DNA of 64,000 nt from Candidatus Binataceae bacterium (GCA_035508495.1 DATJMX010000025.1:1-64000), one strand, 5' to 3'; shown: positions 42,878 through 54,976, numbered from the stretch's first letter. The notes: generated by a model from the sequence alone, not told the origin. Numbers and translations: made by a program.

Positions 42878-44950
42878 ATGCCTCGGCAGACGCCAATAGA
42901 ACGGGTCCGCAATATCGGGATCATGGCCCACATCGATGCGGGCAAAACCACGACCACCGAGCGTGTCCTTTTCTACACCGGCATCAACTACAAGATCGGC
43001 GAGGTGCACGAAGGCACCGCGACGATGGATTGGATGGTGCAGGAGCAGGAGCGCGGTATCACGATAACCTCGGCCGCCACGACCTGCTTTTGGAAGGACC
43101 ATCGTATCAACATCATCGATACGCCGGGTCACGTCGATTTCACGATCGAAGTCGAGCGCTCGCTGCGCGTCCTCGACGGCGCGGTCGCGGTGTTCTGCGC
43201 GGTCGGCGGCGTCGAGCCGCAGTCCGAGACCGTGTGGCGTCAGGCTGACAAGTATCGCGTGCCGCGCGTCGCGTTCGTCAACAAGATGGATCGCGTGGGC
43301 GCCGAGTTCGAGCGCGTCGTACAGGAGATGCGCGACAAGCTGAAGGCGACGCCGCTGCCGATTCAGTATCCGATCGGCGCCGAAGAAAAGTTCCGAGGCG
43401 TCATCGATCTGATCACGATGAAGGCGTTGATTTGGGACAGCGATGCGCTTGGCGCCGAATATCGCATCGACGAAATTCCCGACGATCTCAAAGAGACGGC
43501 GGCCGGATGGCGCGACAAGATGATCGAGACGCTCGCCGATCACGACGAGCATCTGATGGAGCTCTACCTCGAGGGCAAGCAGCCCGACGACGAGGCGCTC
43601 AGGGCCGCGGTGCGCGCCGCCACTTTAAAGATGTTCGTGACGCCGGTGCTGTGCGGCACCGCGTTTCGGAACAAGGGCGTGCAGCCGATGCTCGACGCCG
43701 TCATCGATTTTCTGCCGTCGCCGCTCGATCTACCGCCTGTTATCGGCAAGGTCGATGACAAGGTTGAAGAACGATGGCCGCGCGATGACGCGCCGTTTGC
43801 CGCGCTCGCCTTCAAGATCATGACCGATCCGTATCTCGGCACGCTGACCTTCCTGCGCGTCTATTCGGGCAAGCTCGAAAGCGGCGTGGCGGTGCTCAAC
43901 TCGACCAAGCAGAAGCGCGAGCGTATCGGCCGTATCTTCAAGATGCACGCGAACAAGCGCGAAGAGCTGACCGAGATTTACGCGGGCGATATTTGCGCCG
44001 TCGGTCTGCGCGACACCACGACTGGCGACACGCTGTGCGATCCGGGACAGCCGATCGTCCTTGAGTCGATCGAGTTCCCCGAGCCCGTTATCCAGATCGC
44101 GATCGAGCCTAAGACCAAGGCCGACCAGGAGAAGCTTTCCGAAGCGCTCCAGAAGCTGGCCAAGGAAGACCCGTCGTTCCGCGTGAGCGTGAACAAGGAA
44201 ACGGCGCAGACGCTGATCTCCGGGATGGGCGAGCTGCATCTTGAAATTATCGTCGATCGTATGCTGCGCGAGTTCAAGGTCGATGCGAATATCGGCAAGC
44301 CGCAGGTTGCGTATCGCGAGACGATTCGCAAGGCATCGGAGGCCGAGGGCAAGTTCGTGCGCCAGAGCGGCGGTCACGGCCAGTTCGGCGTCGTCGAGCT
44401 TTTGATCGAGCCGCTCGGCAAGGGCAGCGGATTCGAATTCGTCGATGCGACCAAGGGCGGCTCCATCCCTCGCAACTTCATTCCGGCGATCGAAGACGGC
44501 GTGCAGGAAGCGATGGAAAACGGCGTCGTCGCGGGCTATCCGATGGTCGATATCAAGGCGACCGTGCTCGACGGCAAGTATCACGAAGTCGATTCGTCGG
44601 AACTCGCGTTCAAGATCGCGGGCTCGATGGCATTCAAGGAATGCTGCGAGAAGGCTCAGCCGGTCATGCTCGAGCCTGTGATGGACGTCGAAGTCGTGAC
44701 GCCGCAGGAATTCATGGGCGACGTGATCGGCGATCTCAGCTCGCGGCGCGGCAAGGTGCTCGACATGGAGACCCGTGCCGGCGCGCAGGTGATCGAAGCG
44801 CGGGTGCCGCTCGCCACGATGTTTGGTTACGCGACGCGGCTGCGTTCGATGACGCAGGGCCGCGCCAATTACACGATGCAGTTCGGCGCCTATGAAGCGG
44901 TGCCGCAGAACATTTTTGAGGAACTCACGGCGACCAAGAAAGCGTCGTGA
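42878..44950 (+). CDS. fusA: Elongation factor G
   Basis: A 690-residue five-domain EF-G. The P loop AHIDAGKTT, switch [14 protein letters not shown] and domain II follow in order. Domain IV starts with [10 protein letters not shown] and the C-terminus [15 protein letters not shown] is conserved. It catalyses translocation using GTP. It stands in the usual str order between rpsG and tuf. Confidence 0.98.
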   Translation: MPRQTPIERVRNIGIMAHIDAGKTTTTERVLFYTGINYKIGEVHEGTATMDWMVQEQERGITITSAATTCFWKDHRINIIDTPGHVDFTIEVERSLRVLDGAVAVFCAVGGVEPQSETVWRQADKYRVPRVAFVNKMDRVGAEFERVVQEMRDKLKATPLPIQYPIGAEEKFRGVIDLITMKALIWDSDALGAEYRIDEIPDDLKETAAGWRDKMIETLADHDEHLMELYLEGKQPDDEALRAAVRAATLKMFVTPVLCGTAFRNKGVQPMLDAVIDFLPSPLDLPPVIGKVDDKVEERWPRDDAPFAALAFKIMTDPYLGTLTFLRVYSGKLESGVAVLNSTKQKRERIGRIFKMHANKREELTEIYAGDICAVGLRDTTTGDTLCDPGQPIVLESIEFPEPVIQIAIEPKTKADQEKLSEALQKLAKEDPSFRVSVNKETAQTLISGMGELHLEIIVDRMLREFKVDANIGKPQVAYRETIRKASEAEGKFVRQSGGHGQFGVVELLIEPLGKGSGFEFVDATKGGSIPRNFIPAIEDGVQEAMENGVVAGYPMVDIKATVLDGKYHEVDSSELAFKIAGSMAFKECCEKAQPVMLEPVMDVEVVTPQEFMGDVIGDLSSRRGKVLDMETRAGAQVIEARVPLATMFGYATRLRSMTQGRANYTMQFGAYEAVPQNIFEELTATKKAS

Positions 44951-44993
44951 TCAGAACCAGTTAAGGAGATGCTCCTAATTCGGAGGGAAGAAC

Positions 44994-46193
<1,200 letters not shown>

Positions 46194-46266
46194 GAGATCG
46201 CAAAGTAAGCAACCTGTTTCACCTGGTTAGGAGTTGAACGCGTAGGAATCGAGCGCGGTACGAAGA

Positions 46267-46575
<309 letters not shown>

Positions 46576-46580
46576 GGCCG

Positions 46581-47246
46581 ATGCTTAACGGATTGATCGG
46601 CAAGAAAATTGGGATGACCCAGGTGATTGACGGCGCGGGCCGAGTCCGCGCTGCCAGTGTGATTACGCTCGGGCCATGCACTGTGAGCCAGCTCAAAACC
46701 GAGCCGACCGACGGCTATGAAGCCGTGCAGGTCACGTTCGGCAAAAGAAAGCTGACGCGAGTCAGCCACGCACTGCGCGGCCATTTCGCGAAGGCCAACG
46801 TGGCGGCGGGCGTGAAGTCGCTCGAGTTCAAGCGGCGCGGCGAAGTTGAGATCACGCTTGGCCAGGCGATCGCCGCGGGCGACGTGTTCAAGGCCGGCGA
46901 CCAGATCGACGTCGAAGGCGTGTCGAGAGGTCAGGGCTACGCGGGCGTTATCCGGCGGCATCACTTCGCAGGATTCCCCGGCTCGCACGGTACGCACGAG
47001 TATTTCCGCCACGGCGGATCGATCGGTAACCGTTCCTATCCCGGCCGCGTGCGCAAGGGCCTCAGGATGGCGGGCCAGATGGGCAACGAGCGCGTCACGG
47101 TGCAGAACCTCGAAGTGGTCGAGCTTTTGCCCGACGACAACGCGATAGTGGTGTCGGGCGCGATTCCGGGACCGAGAGGAACCTTCGTCGTCGTTCGTCA
47201 TGCCTCGCGGCCGCGGCGCAAGTCACAGGTGAAGAGCAATGCCTGA
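46581..47246 (+). CDS. rplC: 50S ribosomal protein L3
   Basis: A 221-residue L3. It starts LNGLIGKKIGMTQVIDGAGR; the long central extension toward the peptidyl-transferase centre contains EYFRHGGSIGNRSYPGRV and KGLRMAGQMGNERVTVQNL. E. coli has GQNQTPG with a methylated Gln at that loop, and here the stretch reads GNRSYPG, so the PrmB target Gln is absent. The stop overlaps the rplD start region. Confidence 0.96.
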   Translation: MLNGLIGKKIGMTQVIDGAGRVRAASVITLGPCTVSQLKTEPTDGYEAVQVTFGKRKLTRVSHALRGHFAKANVAAGVKSLEFKRRGEVEITLGQAIAAGDVFKAGDQIDVEGVSRGQGYAGVIRRHHFAGFPGSHGTHEYFRHGGSIGNRSYPGRVRKGLRMAGQMGNERVTVQNLEVVELLPDDNAIVVSGAIPGPRGTFVVVRHASRPRRKSQVKSNA

Positions 47247-47898
47247 AATGAGCGAGCAGGTTAGTTCGGTGAAAGTGCCGCTCTTTTCGGCTACGCACGA
47301 AAAGGTCGGCGAGTTCGAAGTCGCCGGCGCGATCTTCGCGCACGAGGGCCACGAATCGCTGCTTCACGAAGCGGTCAGGATGCAGCTCGCGAACCGGCGC
47401 GCGGGCACCGCGTCGACCAAGACCCGCGGACTTATCTCGGGCGGCGGACGCAAGCCGTGGCGGCAGAAGGGCACGGGCCGGGCGCGCGCGGGGTCGACCA
47501 GGTCCCCGATATGGCGTCACGGCGGAACGATCTTCGGCCCTTTGCCCCGCGACTATTCGTACAAGATGCCGAAGAAGGCGTGGCGTGCGGCGCTCTGCGT
47601 TGCGATTTCCGATCGCGCCAGGAACGGCAAGATGCTGGTCGTCGAATCGCTCGATCTGTCGGAGCCCAAGACCAAGGTGGCGAAGGCCGCGCTCGAAAAG
47701 CTCGGCGTCAAGCATGCCCTGATCATTCTCGGCGATGGCGAAGAGCAGTTCCTGCGCGCGGCGCGAAATTTGGCCGCTCACAAGGTGTTGGCGCTTGCCG
47801 GGCTGAATGTTTACGACGTGCTCAACTACGACGAACTCGTGATGACGACCAAGACCGCCAAGGCAATTGAAGAGCGGCTCGGCGGAGAGGCGCGATGA
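47239..47898 (+). CDS. rplD: 50S ribosomal protein L4
   Basis: A 219-residue L4. The extended loop that lines the exit tunnel is seen as [19 protein letters not shown]. In E. coli L4 also represses the S10 operon. The start overlaps the L3 stop by eight bases; an alternative ATG lies three codons later (MSEQ). The stop overlaps the rplW ATG (ATGA). Confidence 0.96.
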   Translation: MPEMSEQVSSVKVPLFSATHEKVGEFEVAGAIFAHEGHESLLHEAVRMQLANRRAGTASTKTRGLISGGGRKPWRQKGTGRARAGSTRSPIWRHGGTIFGPLPRDYSYKMPKKAWRAALCVAISDRARNGKMLVVESLDLSEPKTKVAKAALEKLGVKHALIILGDGEEQFLRAARNLAAHKVLALAGLNVYDVLNYDELVMTTKTAKAIEERLGGEAR

Positions 47899-48182
47899 GT
47901 CCCGATAGCATCATCATGTCGCCGGTCATCACCGAAAAGGGCACGATCGCCGGCACCAAGGGCAACCAGGTCGTGTTCCGCGTGCGCGCCGCCGCGAGCA
48001 AGGACCATATCCGCGAGGCGATTGAGCAGCTGTTCAAAGTCACGGTGCTCAAGGTGCGCACGCTCAACCAGATGGGCAAGGAGCGGCGCCGGGGCGCGAT
48101 TCGCGGCCGCCAGATGGATTGGAAGAAAGCGTACGTCACTTTGAAGGACGGCGACCGGATCGAATTCTTCGAGGGCGTATAA
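47895..48182 (+). CDS. rplW: 50S ribosomal protein L23
   Basis: A 95-residue L23: IIMSPVITEKGTIAG at the start, VRAAASKDHIREAIEQLF and GRQMDWKKAYVTLKDGD. It forms the docking site for trigger factor and SRP at the exit tunnel. Translationally coupled to rplD. Confidence 0.96.
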   Translation: MSPDSIIMSPVITEKGTIAGTKGNQVVFRVRAAASKDHIREAIEQLFKVTVLKVRTLNQMGKERRRGAIRGRQMDWKKAYVTLKDGDRIEFFEGV

Positions 48183-48194
48183 CGAGCGACTAAG

Positions 48195-49025
48195 ATGGCA
48201 GTTATTCAGCTAAATCCGCGCACCCCGGGCCAGCGCTTCATGCAGATTGCCGATTTCTCGGACCTCACCAACAAGGAGCCCGAGAAGAGCCTGCTGAAAC
48301 CCGTCAAGCGCTCGGGCGGACGCAACAATCTCGGCCGCATGACAATTCGTCATCGAGGCGGCGGTCACAAGCGGCGCCTGCGCGTTATCGATTTCAAGCG
48401 CAACAAGGACGGCGTGCCGGCCATCGTGGCGGCGCTCGAGTACGATCCGAATCGTTCGGCGAATATTGCGCTGCTGCATTTCGCCGACGGCGAGAAGCGC
48501 TACATCCTGGCGCCCGACGGGCTCAAGGTCGGCACCCAGATCGAAACCGGTGAGAAGGCCGATATCAAGCCTGGCAATGCGCTCAAGCTGCGTCATATCC
48601 CGGTCGGCACGATCGTTCACGCGATCGAGATGAAGCCGGGCGCCGGTGCCCAGCTCGCGCGCGGTGCGGGAACGCAAGCGCAGTTGATGGCGAAAGAAGG
48701 CAAGTTCGCGCTGCTCAAGCTTCCCTCGGGCGAGCAGCGGATGGTGCTGGCGGAATGCCGCGCGACGATCGGCCAGGTCGGCAATCTCGACTACGAAAAT
48801 ATTTCGATCGGCAAAGCCGGACGGATGCGATGGATGGGACAGCGCGGTCATGTGCGCGGCATCGCGATGAACCCGGTTGACCATCCGCACGGTGGCGGCG
48901 AAGGCCGCTCCAAGGGCAATCAGCCGCAGTCGCCGTGGGGGACGCCAGCCAAGGGCTACAAGACGCGCAAGAAGAAGCCGTCGGATCAGTACATCGTGAG
49001 CCGCCGGCCGCGCGGGAAGCATTAG
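48195..49025 (+). CDS. rplB: 50S ribosomal protein L2
   Basis: A 276-residue L2. It has [19 protein letters not shown], the conserved core, and [14 protein letters not shown] with the His that matters for peptidyl-transferase activity in E. coli. The C-terminus [18 protein letters not shown] is typical. Twelve bases after rplW. Confidence 0.98.
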   Translation: MAVIQLNPRTPGQRFMQIADFSDLTNKEPEKSLLKPVKRSGGRNNLGRMTIRHRGGGHKRRLRVIDFKRNKDGVPAIVAALEYDPNRSANIALLHFADGEKRYILAPDGLKVGTQIETGEKADIKPGNALKLRHIPVGTIVHAIEMKPGAGAQLARGAGTQAQLMAKEGKFALLKLPSGEQRMVLAECRATIGQVGNLDYENISIGKAGRMRWMGQRGHVRGIAMNPVDHPHGGGEGRSKGNQPQSPWGTPAKGYKTRKKKPSDQYIVSRRPRGKH

Positions 49026-49028
49026 ACC

Positions 49029-49340
49029 ATGAGATCACAAAAAAAAGGCCCGTTTCTGGACGAGCACCTCAAGAAAAAGGTCGAGGTTGCCTCGGGCGCG
49101 GGCGACAAGCGGATTATCCGCACCTGGTCGCGCCGCTCGATGATCGTGCCCGACATGATTGGGCTGACCTTCGCGGTCCACAACGGTCACAAGTTCGTGC
49201 CCGTGTATTGCACCGAGAACATGGTGGGTCACAAGCTCGGCGAGTTCTCGCCCACACGCACCTTTCACGGCCATGCGGGCGACCGCAAGGGCGAAGTGAA
49301 GTCGGCCGCGGCGCCGGCCGCGCCGCCGCAGGGGCGCTAA
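49029..49340 (+). CDS. rpsS: 30S ribosomal protein S19
   Basis: A 103-residue S19. The conserved parts [31 protein letters not shown] and [19 protein letters not shown] are intact. The C-terminus adds an Ala/Pro tail ([11 protein letters not shown]) of about ten residues beyond the usual end. Confidence 0.96.
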   Translation: MRSQKKGPFLDEHLKKKVEVASGAGDKRIIRTWSRRSMIVPDMIGLTFAVHNGHKFVPVYCTENMVGHKLGEFSPTRTFHGHAGDRKGEVKSAAAPAAPPQGR

Positions 49341-49360
49341 ATCTTCGGAGTTGATGAGTA

Positions 49361-49696
49361 ATGGAAGCCCTGGCACGTCATCGTCATGTCCGGATTTCGC
49401 CGCGCAAGCTGAAGCTCGTGTGCGATCTCGTGGTCGGCAAGCGCGTCGAGCAGGCGCTCTCGATCCTGGAGTTCACGCCCAAGAAGGCGGCGCGCTTCGT
49501 GTCGAAAACCCTGCTCTCGGCGGTTGCCAATGCGCGCGATCAACAGAACGTCGATGAAGATAAGCTTTACGTCAAGCGCGCCACCGCCGACACCGGTCCG
49601 ACCTGGAAGCGCTCGATTACGCGCGCGCATATGCATGCGACGCCGATTCACAAACGCTCGAGCCATCTGACGGTGGTCGTGGACGAGAAGGAATAA
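49361..49696 (+). CDS. rplV: 50S ribosomal protein L22
   Basis: A 111-residue L22. The core (HVRISPRKLKLVCDLVVGK, SVANARD-like helix, GPTWKRS) is normal. The beta-hairpin that reaches into the exit tunnel reads SITRAHMHATPIHKRSSH; most bacteria have a GRA element (E. coli PRAKGRADRILKRTSH). The tip is thus changed at several conserved positions near the macrolide-binding region. Confidence 0.95.
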   Translation: MEALARHRHVRISPRKLKLVCDLVVGKRVEQALSILEFTPKKAARFVSKTLLSAVANARDQQNVDEDKLYVKRATADTGPTWKRSITRAHMHATPIHKRSSHLTVVVDEKE

Positions 49697-49699
49697 GGC

Positions 49700-50377
49700 A
49701 TGGGTCAGAAGACACATCCGCGCGGCTTTCGCCTCGGCGTGATCGAGAACTGGGATTCGCGCTGGTATTCGAGCCACGACTACGCGGCACTTTTGCACGA
49801 AGATCTGAAGCTGCGCGACTTTATCAAGAAGCGGCTCTATCACGCCGGTATCTCGCGTATCGAAATCGAGCGCATGGCCAACAAGGCCAAGATCAATATC
49901 CACACGGCGCGGCCCGGAATCGTTATCGGTAAGAAAGGCGCCGAGATCGACAAGCTCAAGACCGACGTCGCCAAGCTGATGAAAGGCAAAGAGGCTTTCA
50001 TCAATATTCACGAAGTGCGCCGCCCCGATCTTGACCCGCAGCTGGTGGCTGAGAATATCGCGCTCCAGCTCGAGCGCCGCGTCGCGTTTCGCCGCGCGAT
50101 GAAAGAAGCCGTGACGCGCGCGATGCGGATGGGCGCGCTGGGCGTGAAGGTTCACGTCGCGGGACGCCTCGGCGGCGCGGAAATCGCGCGCCAGGAATGG
50201 TATCGCGAGGGCCGCGTGCCGCAGCAGACGCTGCGCGCCGACGTCGCCTACGGGTTTGCCGAAGCACGCACGACCTACGGCGTGATCGGCGTCAAAGTAT
50301 GGATTTTCCGCGGCGAGATTCTGACCCGCCGCGAAGAGGATTTGAAGCGGAGTGGTTCGCAGGCCCAAGCGGGCTAG
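49700..50377 (+). CDS. rpsC: 30S ribosomal protein S3
   Basis: A 225-residue S3 with the N-terminal KH domain ([17 protein letters not shown]) and the C-terminal domain ([20 protein letters not shown]). It lines the mRNA entry tunnel and has helicase function with S4 and S5. Three bases after rplV. Confidence 0.97.
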   Translation: MGQKTHPRGFRLGVIENWDSRWYSSHDYAALLHEDLKLRDFIKKRLYHAGISRIEIERMANKAKINIHTARPGIVIGKKGAEIDKLKTDVAKLMKGKEAFINIHEVRRPDLDPQLVAENIALQLERRVAFRRAMKEAVTRAMRMGALGVKVHVAGRLGGAEIARQEWYREGRVPQQTLRADVAYGFAEARTTYGVIGVKVWIFRGEILTRREEDLKRSGSQAQAG

Positions 50378-50389
50378 CACCGAAAGATC

Positions 50390-50815
50390 ATGCTCCAACC
50401 CAAGAAAGTTAAGTGGCGCAAGATCCAGAAGGGCCGGGTCACCGGCGCCGAGTCGCGCGGGCTGACTCTCGCGTTCGGCGACTTCGGACTGAAGGCCGTC
50501 GAGACCGCGCGCGTCGATGCGCGTGCGCTCGAGGCTGCCCGTATCGCGCTGACGCGTCATATCAAGCGCGGCGGCCGCGTATGGATTCGCGTGTTTCCCG
50601 ACAAGCCCTTCACCAAGAAGCCGGCTGAAACCCGCATGGGCAAAGGCAAGGGCTCGCCCGAAGGATGGACGGCGGTGGTGAGGCCGGGACGAATTCTGTT
50701 CGAGATGGAAGGCGTCGACAAGGCGACAGCGACCGAAGCGATGCGGCTTGCGGCGCATAAGCTGCCGATCAAGACCATCTTCATCGAACGCGAGGTAGGG
50801 GCCTTTGGAGCTTAG
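50390..50815 (+). CDS. rplP: 50S ribosomal protein L16
   Basis: A 141-residue L16: [39 protein letters not shown] and [13 protein letters not shown] are conserved. It helps position the A-site tRNA arm. Its 3' end overlaps the rpmC start by 11 bases. Confidence 0.96.
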   Translation: MLQPKKVKWRKIQKGRVTGAESRGLTLAFGDFGLKAVETARVDARALEAARIALTRHIKRGGRVWIRVFPDKPFTKKPAETRMGKGKGSPEGWTAVVRPGRILFEMEGVDKATATEAMRLAAHKLPIKTIFIEREVGAFGA

Positions 50816-51023
50816 CGAACTCAGACAGATGTCGGCGGCCGATCTTCGCGTCAAGGAACGCGAGACGCGCGAGGAACTGTTCCGCTTGAGATTGAAACTA
50901 CGAACGAATCAGCTCGAAAGCCGCGTCGGCTATCAGACTGCGCGCAAGGAGCTGGCGCGTATCATGACCTTGATTGGTGAGAAGAACCGCGCCGAGAAGG
51001 CCGCGGACAAGAAGGCAGGCTGA
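50805..51023 (+). CDS. rpmC: 50S ribosomal protein L29
   Basis: A 72-residue helical hairpin protein ([38 protein letters not shown]). The start is a TTG inside the end of rplP with GAGGTAGGGG in front; an ATG eight codons later would cut the first helix. Its stop shares a base with the rpsQ ATG. Confidence 0.93.
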   Translation: MELSELRQMSAADLRVKERETREELFRLRLKLRTNQLESRVGYQTARKELARIMTLIGEKNRAEKAADKKAG

Positions 51024-51277
51024 TGCGGGATCGAATCAAACGGCGCGAGGGCACGGTGGTCTCCGCCAAGATGACCAAGACGGTGGTGGTCCAGGTCGAT
51101 CGCCTGGTCGAGCATCCGCTTTACGGCAAGCGGCTCAAGCAGCGCCGCCGCCTGATGGCGCATGACGAGAAGGCCGAGTGCCGCGAAGGCGACCGCGTCG
51201 TGATCATCGAATCGCGTCCGCTGTCGAAGAATAAACGTTGGCGCGTGAGCAAAGTGCTCGCCCGCCGGGCAGGGTGA
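51023..51277 (+). CDS. rpsQ: 30S ribosomal protein S17
   Basis: An 84-residue OB-fold S17: [20 protein letters not shown], then [19 protein letters not shown], conserved. Primary 16S-binding protein of the 5' domain. One-base overlap with rpmC. Confidence 0.96.
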   Translation: MRDRIKRREGTVVSAKMTKTVVVQVDRLVEHPLYGKRLKQRRRLMAHDEKAECREGDRVVIIESRPLSKNKRWRVSKVLARRAG

Positions 51278-51283
51278 CGGGCG

Positions 51284-51652
51284 ATGATTCAGACCCAGAC
51301 AGTGCTCGACGTAGCCGACAATTCGGGCGCGCGCAAAGTGATGTGTATCAAGGTGCTCGGTGGATCGCGCCGGCGCTACGCGACGGTGGGCGACATTATC
51401 GTGGTCGCCGTCAAAGAAGCGATCCCCAATGCCAAGGTCAAGAAGGGCGACGTGTCGCGCGCGGTTATCGTGCGCACTGCCAAAGAGATCAGCCGCGGCG
51501 ACGGCAGCTATATCCGCTTCGACGGCAACTCCGCCGTGCTGCTGGACAAGGATCACGAGCCGATCGGCACGCGTATCTTTGGCCCCGTCGCTCGCGAACT
51601 CCGCGCCAAGCGCTTTCTCAAGATCATCTCGCTGGCGCCAGAGGTACTGTGA
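51284..51652 (+). CDS. rplN: 50S ribosomal protein L14
   Basis: A 122-residue L14: [50 protein letters not shown] and the end [13 protein letters not shown] all match. It bridges the subunits and binds the silencing factor RsfS. Stop overlaps the rplX ATG. Confidence 0.97.
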   Translation: MIQTQTVLDVADNSGARKVMCIKVLGGSRRRYATVGDIIVVAVKEAIPNAKVKKGDVSRAVIVRTAKEISRGDGSYIRFDGNSAVLLDKDHEPIGTRIFGPVARELRAKRFLKIISLAPEVL

Positions 51653-51996
51653 TGGCGGCAAGGACGGGAAATAAGGCGAAGTTCAAGATTCGCAAGAACG
51701 ACCTGGTGATGGTTGTTGCCGGGCGCGAGCGCGGCAAAACCGGCAAGGTGATGCGCGTGCTGCCCGAGAGGGGTCGCGTCGTCGTCGAACGGCTCAACAT
51801 CGTCAAGCGGCACAGCAAGCCCAAGGGCGCGACCAGCCCCGGCGGTATCGTGGAGAAGGAAGCGGCGATCGACATTTCCAATGTCATGATCATGTGCGAC
51901 CGCTGCAACGCTCCGGTGCGGATCGGAATCAAGGGAACCGGCGACGACAAGACGCGAATCTGCCGCCGCTGCGGAGAAACATTAGGTAACGAGTAA
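51652..51996 (+). CDS. rplX: 50S ribosomal protein L24
   Basis: A 114-residue L24 with its KOW motif ([20 protein letters not shown]) and the standard NIVKRHSKP element. The C-terminus carries CDRC and CRRC pairs, a small zinc-ribbon-like end seen in many bacterial L24. The ATG at MAARTGNK is set by the TGATG overlap with rplN; the open frame to its left is the shadow of rplN. Confidence 0.96.
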   Translation: MAARTGNKAKFKIRKNDLVMVVAGRERGKTGKVMRVLPERGRVVVERLNIVKRHSKPKGATSPGGIVEKEAAIDISNVMIMCDRCNAPVRIGIKGTGDDKTRICRRCGETLGNE

Positions 51997-52709
51997 TGGC
52001 CGAGAAAACCGAACAGCCCAATAAGCCTCCCAGGGGCGAGAAGGGCGACAAGGCTAAGCGCAAAGAGCAGAAGGGCGCGCAGGCCGCAGCACCGGCTGCC
52101 GAGCCCGCTCCCGAAGCTCCGCCCGAGCCCAGGCTGCCGCCGCGATTGCGCGACCGCTTCGAGCAGGAGCTTGCGCCCGCGCTGATGCGCGAGCTCAAGA
52201 TCGAGAACAAGATGCGGGTGCCGCGTCTTGAGAAGATCACGATCAACATGGCGCTCAACGAGGCGCGCGACAACGTGAAGATCCTCGACGCCGCCGTCGA
52301 AGAGCTGCGCCAGATCACCGGGCAGAAGCCGGTGCTGACGCGCGCGCGCAAGGCGATATCGAACTTCAAGCTGCGCCAGGGCATGCCGATCGGCGTGATG
52401 GTCACGCTACGGCGCGAGCGGATGTGGGAATTCTACGACCGCCTCGTCAATATCGCGCTGCCGCGTGTGCGTGACTTCCGCGGCGTGAGCGACAAGGCGT
52501 TCGACGGCCGCGGTAATTACTCGCTCGGCCTGCGCGAGCATACGATTTTCCCCGAGCTCAACCTCGACAAGGTCGAGAAGGTGAAGGGACTTACGATTTC
52601 GATAACTACCAGTGCGCACAGCGATTTCGAGGGACAGACTCTGCTGCGCGTGCTTGGGATGCCGTTCCGTGGTGTGACGGCGGAGAACCGGGCCGCGGCC
52701 CAGGGATAA
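51996..52709 (+). CDS. rplE: 50S ribosomal protein L5 with N-terminal extension
   Basis: The 237 residues hold a normal L5 core from about residue 47 ([59 protein letters not shown]) that binds 5S rRNA and contacts P-site tRNA. In front lies an extension of about 45 residues made of Lys, Glu, Pro and Ala ([20 protein letters not shown]). The ATG overlaps the rplX stop (TAATG), and no strong start exists closer to the core, so the extension is probably translated. Usual L5 length is about 180. Confidence 0.95.
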   Translation: MAEKTEQPNKPPRGEKGDKAKRKEQKGAQAAAPAAEPAPEAPPEPRLPPRLRDRFEQELAPALMRELKIENKMRVPRLEKITINMALNEARDNVKILDAAVEELRQITGQKPVLTRARKAISNFKLRQGMPIGVMVTLRRERMWEFYDRLVNIALPRVRDFRGVSDKAFDGRGNYSLGLREHTIFPELNLDKVEKVKGLTISITTSAHSDFEGQTLLRVLGMPFRGVTAENRAAAQG

Positions 52710-52713
52710 TCGC

Positions 52714-52899
52714 ATGGCGAAGACGTGTCTTCGGGTCAAGGCGGCCCGTAAGCCCAAGTTCAAATCGCGGGGCTACAATCGTTGTCCGCTGTGCGGCCGC
52801 GCGCGCGCATACTTCCGGCGCTTCAAGATGTGCCGGCTGTGCCTGCGCAAGAACGCACTCAGCGGCAAACTGCCCGGCGTCATAAAGGCGAGCTGGTAA
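52714..52899 (+). CDS. rpsZ: 30S ribosomal protein S14, zinc-binding type Z
   Basis: A 61-residue short S14 with two Cys pairs ([20 protein letters not shown]), the zinc form typical of Gram-positives and several deltaproteobacterial lines, unlike the long zinc-free E. coli S14. Position between rplE and rpsH is canonical. Confidence 0.96.
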   Translation: MAKTCLRVKAARKPKFKSRGYNRCPLCGRARAYFRRFKMCRLCLRKNALSGKLPGVIKASW

Positions 52900-52910
52900 A
52901 GAGACCGAAT

Positions 52911-53309
52911 ATGTCGCAGACCGATCCGATCGCAGAACTGCTTACGCGAATCCGCAACGCGATGCGCGCGCGGTACAACGAACTGACGCTGCCGCATTCG
53001 CGCCTGCGCGAGGCGATTTGCCGCGTGCTCGAGACCGAAGGCTTCCTCGACGGCGTCGAGGTGGGCGGTGAGATACCCAAGCGTCAGCTCATGCTGAAGC
53101 TGCGCTACTCGGCGGCGCGCGAGCCGGTTATCAAAGGCATCCAGCGCGTCAGCCGCCCCAGCATGCGCCGCTACGCGGGCGCCGAGGATATCGGCAAATC
53201 AACCGGCGCGATGGGCGTGCAAATCGTGTCGACTCCGCTCGGCGTGATGACGGGGCGCGAGGCGCGCAGGAAAAAAGTCGGCGGCGAAATCCTCTGCAGG
53301 GTTTGGTAA
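52911..53309 (+). CDS. rpsH: 30S ribosomal protein S8
   Basis: A 132-residue S8: TDPIAELLTRIRNAMRARY at the start, SRPSMRRYAGAEDI, and the end GVMTGREARRKKVGGEILC are conserved. It folds the 16S central domain and represses the spc operon in E. coli. The ATG at MSQTDP is used; a longer open frame starts inside rpsZ and is spurious. Confidence 0.97.
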   Translation: MSQTDPIAELLTRIRNAMRARYNELTLPHSRLREAICRVLETEGFLDGVEVGGEIPKRQLMLKLRYSAAREPVIKGIQRVSRPSMRRYAGAEDIGKSTGAMGVQIVSTPLGVMTGREARRKKVGGEILCRVW

Positions 53310-53313
53310 CACG

Positions 53314-53865
53314 ATGTCACGCATAGGTAAATTGCCCATCACCCTCGACAAGACCGTCAAGGCGAATCTCGCCGGTGGTGTGATCAAGGTCGAAGGCCCA
53401 AAGGGCAAACTCGAAATGAAGGTGCCGGCCGGCTACGACGTGCAGATCAATGACGGCGAGATAACCGTCAAGCGGCCGGGCGATAGCAACGAGCAGCGCT
53501 CGGTCCACGGGCTTACGCGCAAGCTTATCGCCAACATGGTCGAAGGCGTAGGCAAAGGCTTCACGCGCGTGCTCGAGATCAACGGCGTCGGCTATCGCGC
53601 CGAGGTGAAAGGCACCAATATCAACCTGACGCTCGGCTATTCGCATCCGATCGTTTACCAGTTGCCACCGAGCGTGACGGCCAAGGTCGATAGACAGGTT
53701 GTTATCACGCTCGAGAGCGCGGACCGGCAGGTTCTGGGTTCGGTAGCATCCGAGATTCGTGGATTGCGGCCGCCGGAGCCGTACAAGGGCAAGGGAATCA
53801 AATACGCGACTGAAACGATTCGCCGCAAGGCCGGTAAGGCGGCGGCGGGCGGCGGCGCGTCGTAA
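53314..53865 (+). CDS. rplF: 50S ribosomal protein L6
   Basis: A 183-residue L6 with two similar alpha/beta domains: MSRIGKLPITLDKTVK at the start and QVLGSVASEIRGLRPPEPYKGKGIKY in the second (cited in part), ending with Gly/Ala. It sits by the sarcin-ricin loop. Confidence 0.97.
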   Translation: MSRIGKLPITLDKTVKANLAGGVIKVEGPKGKLEMKVPAGYDVQINDGEITVKRPGDSNEQRSVHGLTRKLIANMVEGVGKGFTRVLEINGVGYRAEVKGTNINLTLGYSHPIVYQLPPSVTAKVDRQVVITLESADRQVLGSVASEIRGLRPPEPYKGKGIKYATETIRRKAGKAAAGGGAS

Positions 53866-53877
53866 GGCATTAGGACC

Positions 53878-54240
53878 ATGGCTTTCAATCGAGTTGAGAA
53901 ACGCAAGGCGCGCCAGTATCGCGTGCGTCGTACAACGCGCGGCACGGACACGCAGCCGCGGCTGTCGGTCTTTCGCTCGCTGCATCATATTTATGCGCAG
54001 GTGATCTCCGACGAAAGCGGGCGCACGATCGTGGCAGCTTCGACCATGACTCCTGCGCTCAGCGGCGATCTCAAGAGCAAGCGCAGCGTCGAGGCCGCCA
54101 AAGCGGTCGGCAAGGCGATCGCCGCGCGATGCATCGAGTCGGGAATCAAGAGCGTGGTCTTCGATCGCAACGGTTTTCTTTATCATGGACGCGTCAAGGC
54201 GCTGGCCGACGCGGCGCGCGAGGCGGGGTTACAGTTTTGA
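53878..54240 (+). CDS. rplR: 50S ribosomal protein L18
   Basis: A 120-residue L18 that binds 5S rRNA: basic start ([19 protein letters not shown]), [17 protein letters not shown], and [20 protein letters not shown]. The 3' end overlaps the TTG start of rpsE. Confidence 0.96.
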   Translation: MAFNRVEKRKARQYRVRRTTRGTDTQPRLSVFRSLHHIYAQVISDESGRTIVAASTMTPALSGDLKSKRSVEAAKAVGKAIAARCIESGIKSVVFDRNGFLYHGRVKALADAAREAGLQF

Positions 54241-54776
54241 ACGCACGACGATTGGAAAGAGCGGGTTCGACGGCGCAGCGGATCGATCCGCAGGGCCTCG
54301 AGATCAAGGAAAAGGTCGTTCATATCAACCGGGTGGCCAAGGTCGTCAAGGGCGGCCGGCGTTTCAGCTTCAGCGCGCTGGTCGTGGCGGGCGATCAGAA
54401 CGGTCTCGTAGGATTCGGCCTGGGTAAGGCCAACGAAGTGCCTGAGGCGATTCGCAAGGGCGTCGATCGCGCCAAGAAGAGCCTTATCCGCGTGCCGCTT
54501 ATCGAAGGCACGATTCCTCACGAAGTCGTCGGCCGCTTCGGCGCGGGGCGCGTCGTTTTGCGTCCGGCTTCGGAAGGAACCGGGGTTATCGCGGCGGGTG
54601 GCGTGCGTGCGGTCGTCGAGCTGGCCGGTATCCGCAATATCCTGACCAAGCGGCTCGGCTCGTCTAATCCTCACAATCTCGTCAAGGCGACGCTCGAGGC
54701 GTTGACGGAGCTGCGCTCGCGCTCGGATATCACGGGACTGCGCAAGCGTCCGACCGAGCCGTCGGCGGCTGCCTGA
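54237..54776 (+). CDS. rpsE: 30S ribosomal protein S5
   Basis: A 179-residue S5: dsRNA-binding N-domain ([20 protein letters not shown]) and second domain with [22 protein letters not shown] set the start at TTG overlapping the rplR stop (TTGA), with a GGCGGGG about ten bases upstream. No ATG or GTG lies closer, and the frame opening further left is inside rplR. Helps mRNA unwinding with S3 and S4. Confidence 0.94.
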   Translation: MNARRLERAGSTAQRIDPQGLEIKEKVVHINRVAKVVKGGRRFSFSALVVAGDQNGLVGFGLGKANEVPEAIRKGVDRAKKSLIRVPLIEGTIPHEVVGRFGAGRVVLRPASEGTGVIAAGGVRAVVELAGIRNILTKRLGSSNPHNLVKATLEALTELRSRSDITGLRKRPTEPSAAA

Positions 54777-54792
54777 CGCGGGAGCTTTGAGC

Positions 54793-54975
54793 ATGTCCGA
54801 TAAAATCCGCCTGAAGCTTGTTCATAGCCCGATCGGCACCACTCAGCGGGTGCGCGAGACGGTCCGCGGCCTCGGCCTCCGCAAAATCGGCAGCGAGAGT
54901 GAGCTCAAGCGCACCCCCGCGGTCGAAGGGATGGTCAAGCGGCTGAAGCACCTGGTGATCGAACTCAAGGACTGA
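54793..54975 (+). CDS. rpmD: 50S ribosomal protein L30
   Basis: A 60-residue L30 ([20 protein letters not shown], ending [13 protein letters not shown]). The ATG with GGGAG upstream is used; a TTG two codons earlier is also in frame. One base before rplO. Confidence 0.95.
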   Translation: MSDKIRLKLVHSPIGTTQRVRETVRGLGLRKIGSESELKRTPAVEGMVKRLKHLVIELKD

Positions 54976-54976
54976 A

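Noticed and set aside
51238..51651. Extended frame in front of rplX
   Set aside because: It is the shadow of rplN in another frame; L24 similarity begins at the ATG overlapping the rplN stop.
52782..52910. Extended frame in front of rpsH
   Set aside because: It lies in rpsZ in another frame; the S8 core starts at 52911.
54129..54236. Extended frame in front of rpsE
   Set aside because: It lies within rplR; S5 similarity begins only after the rplR stop.
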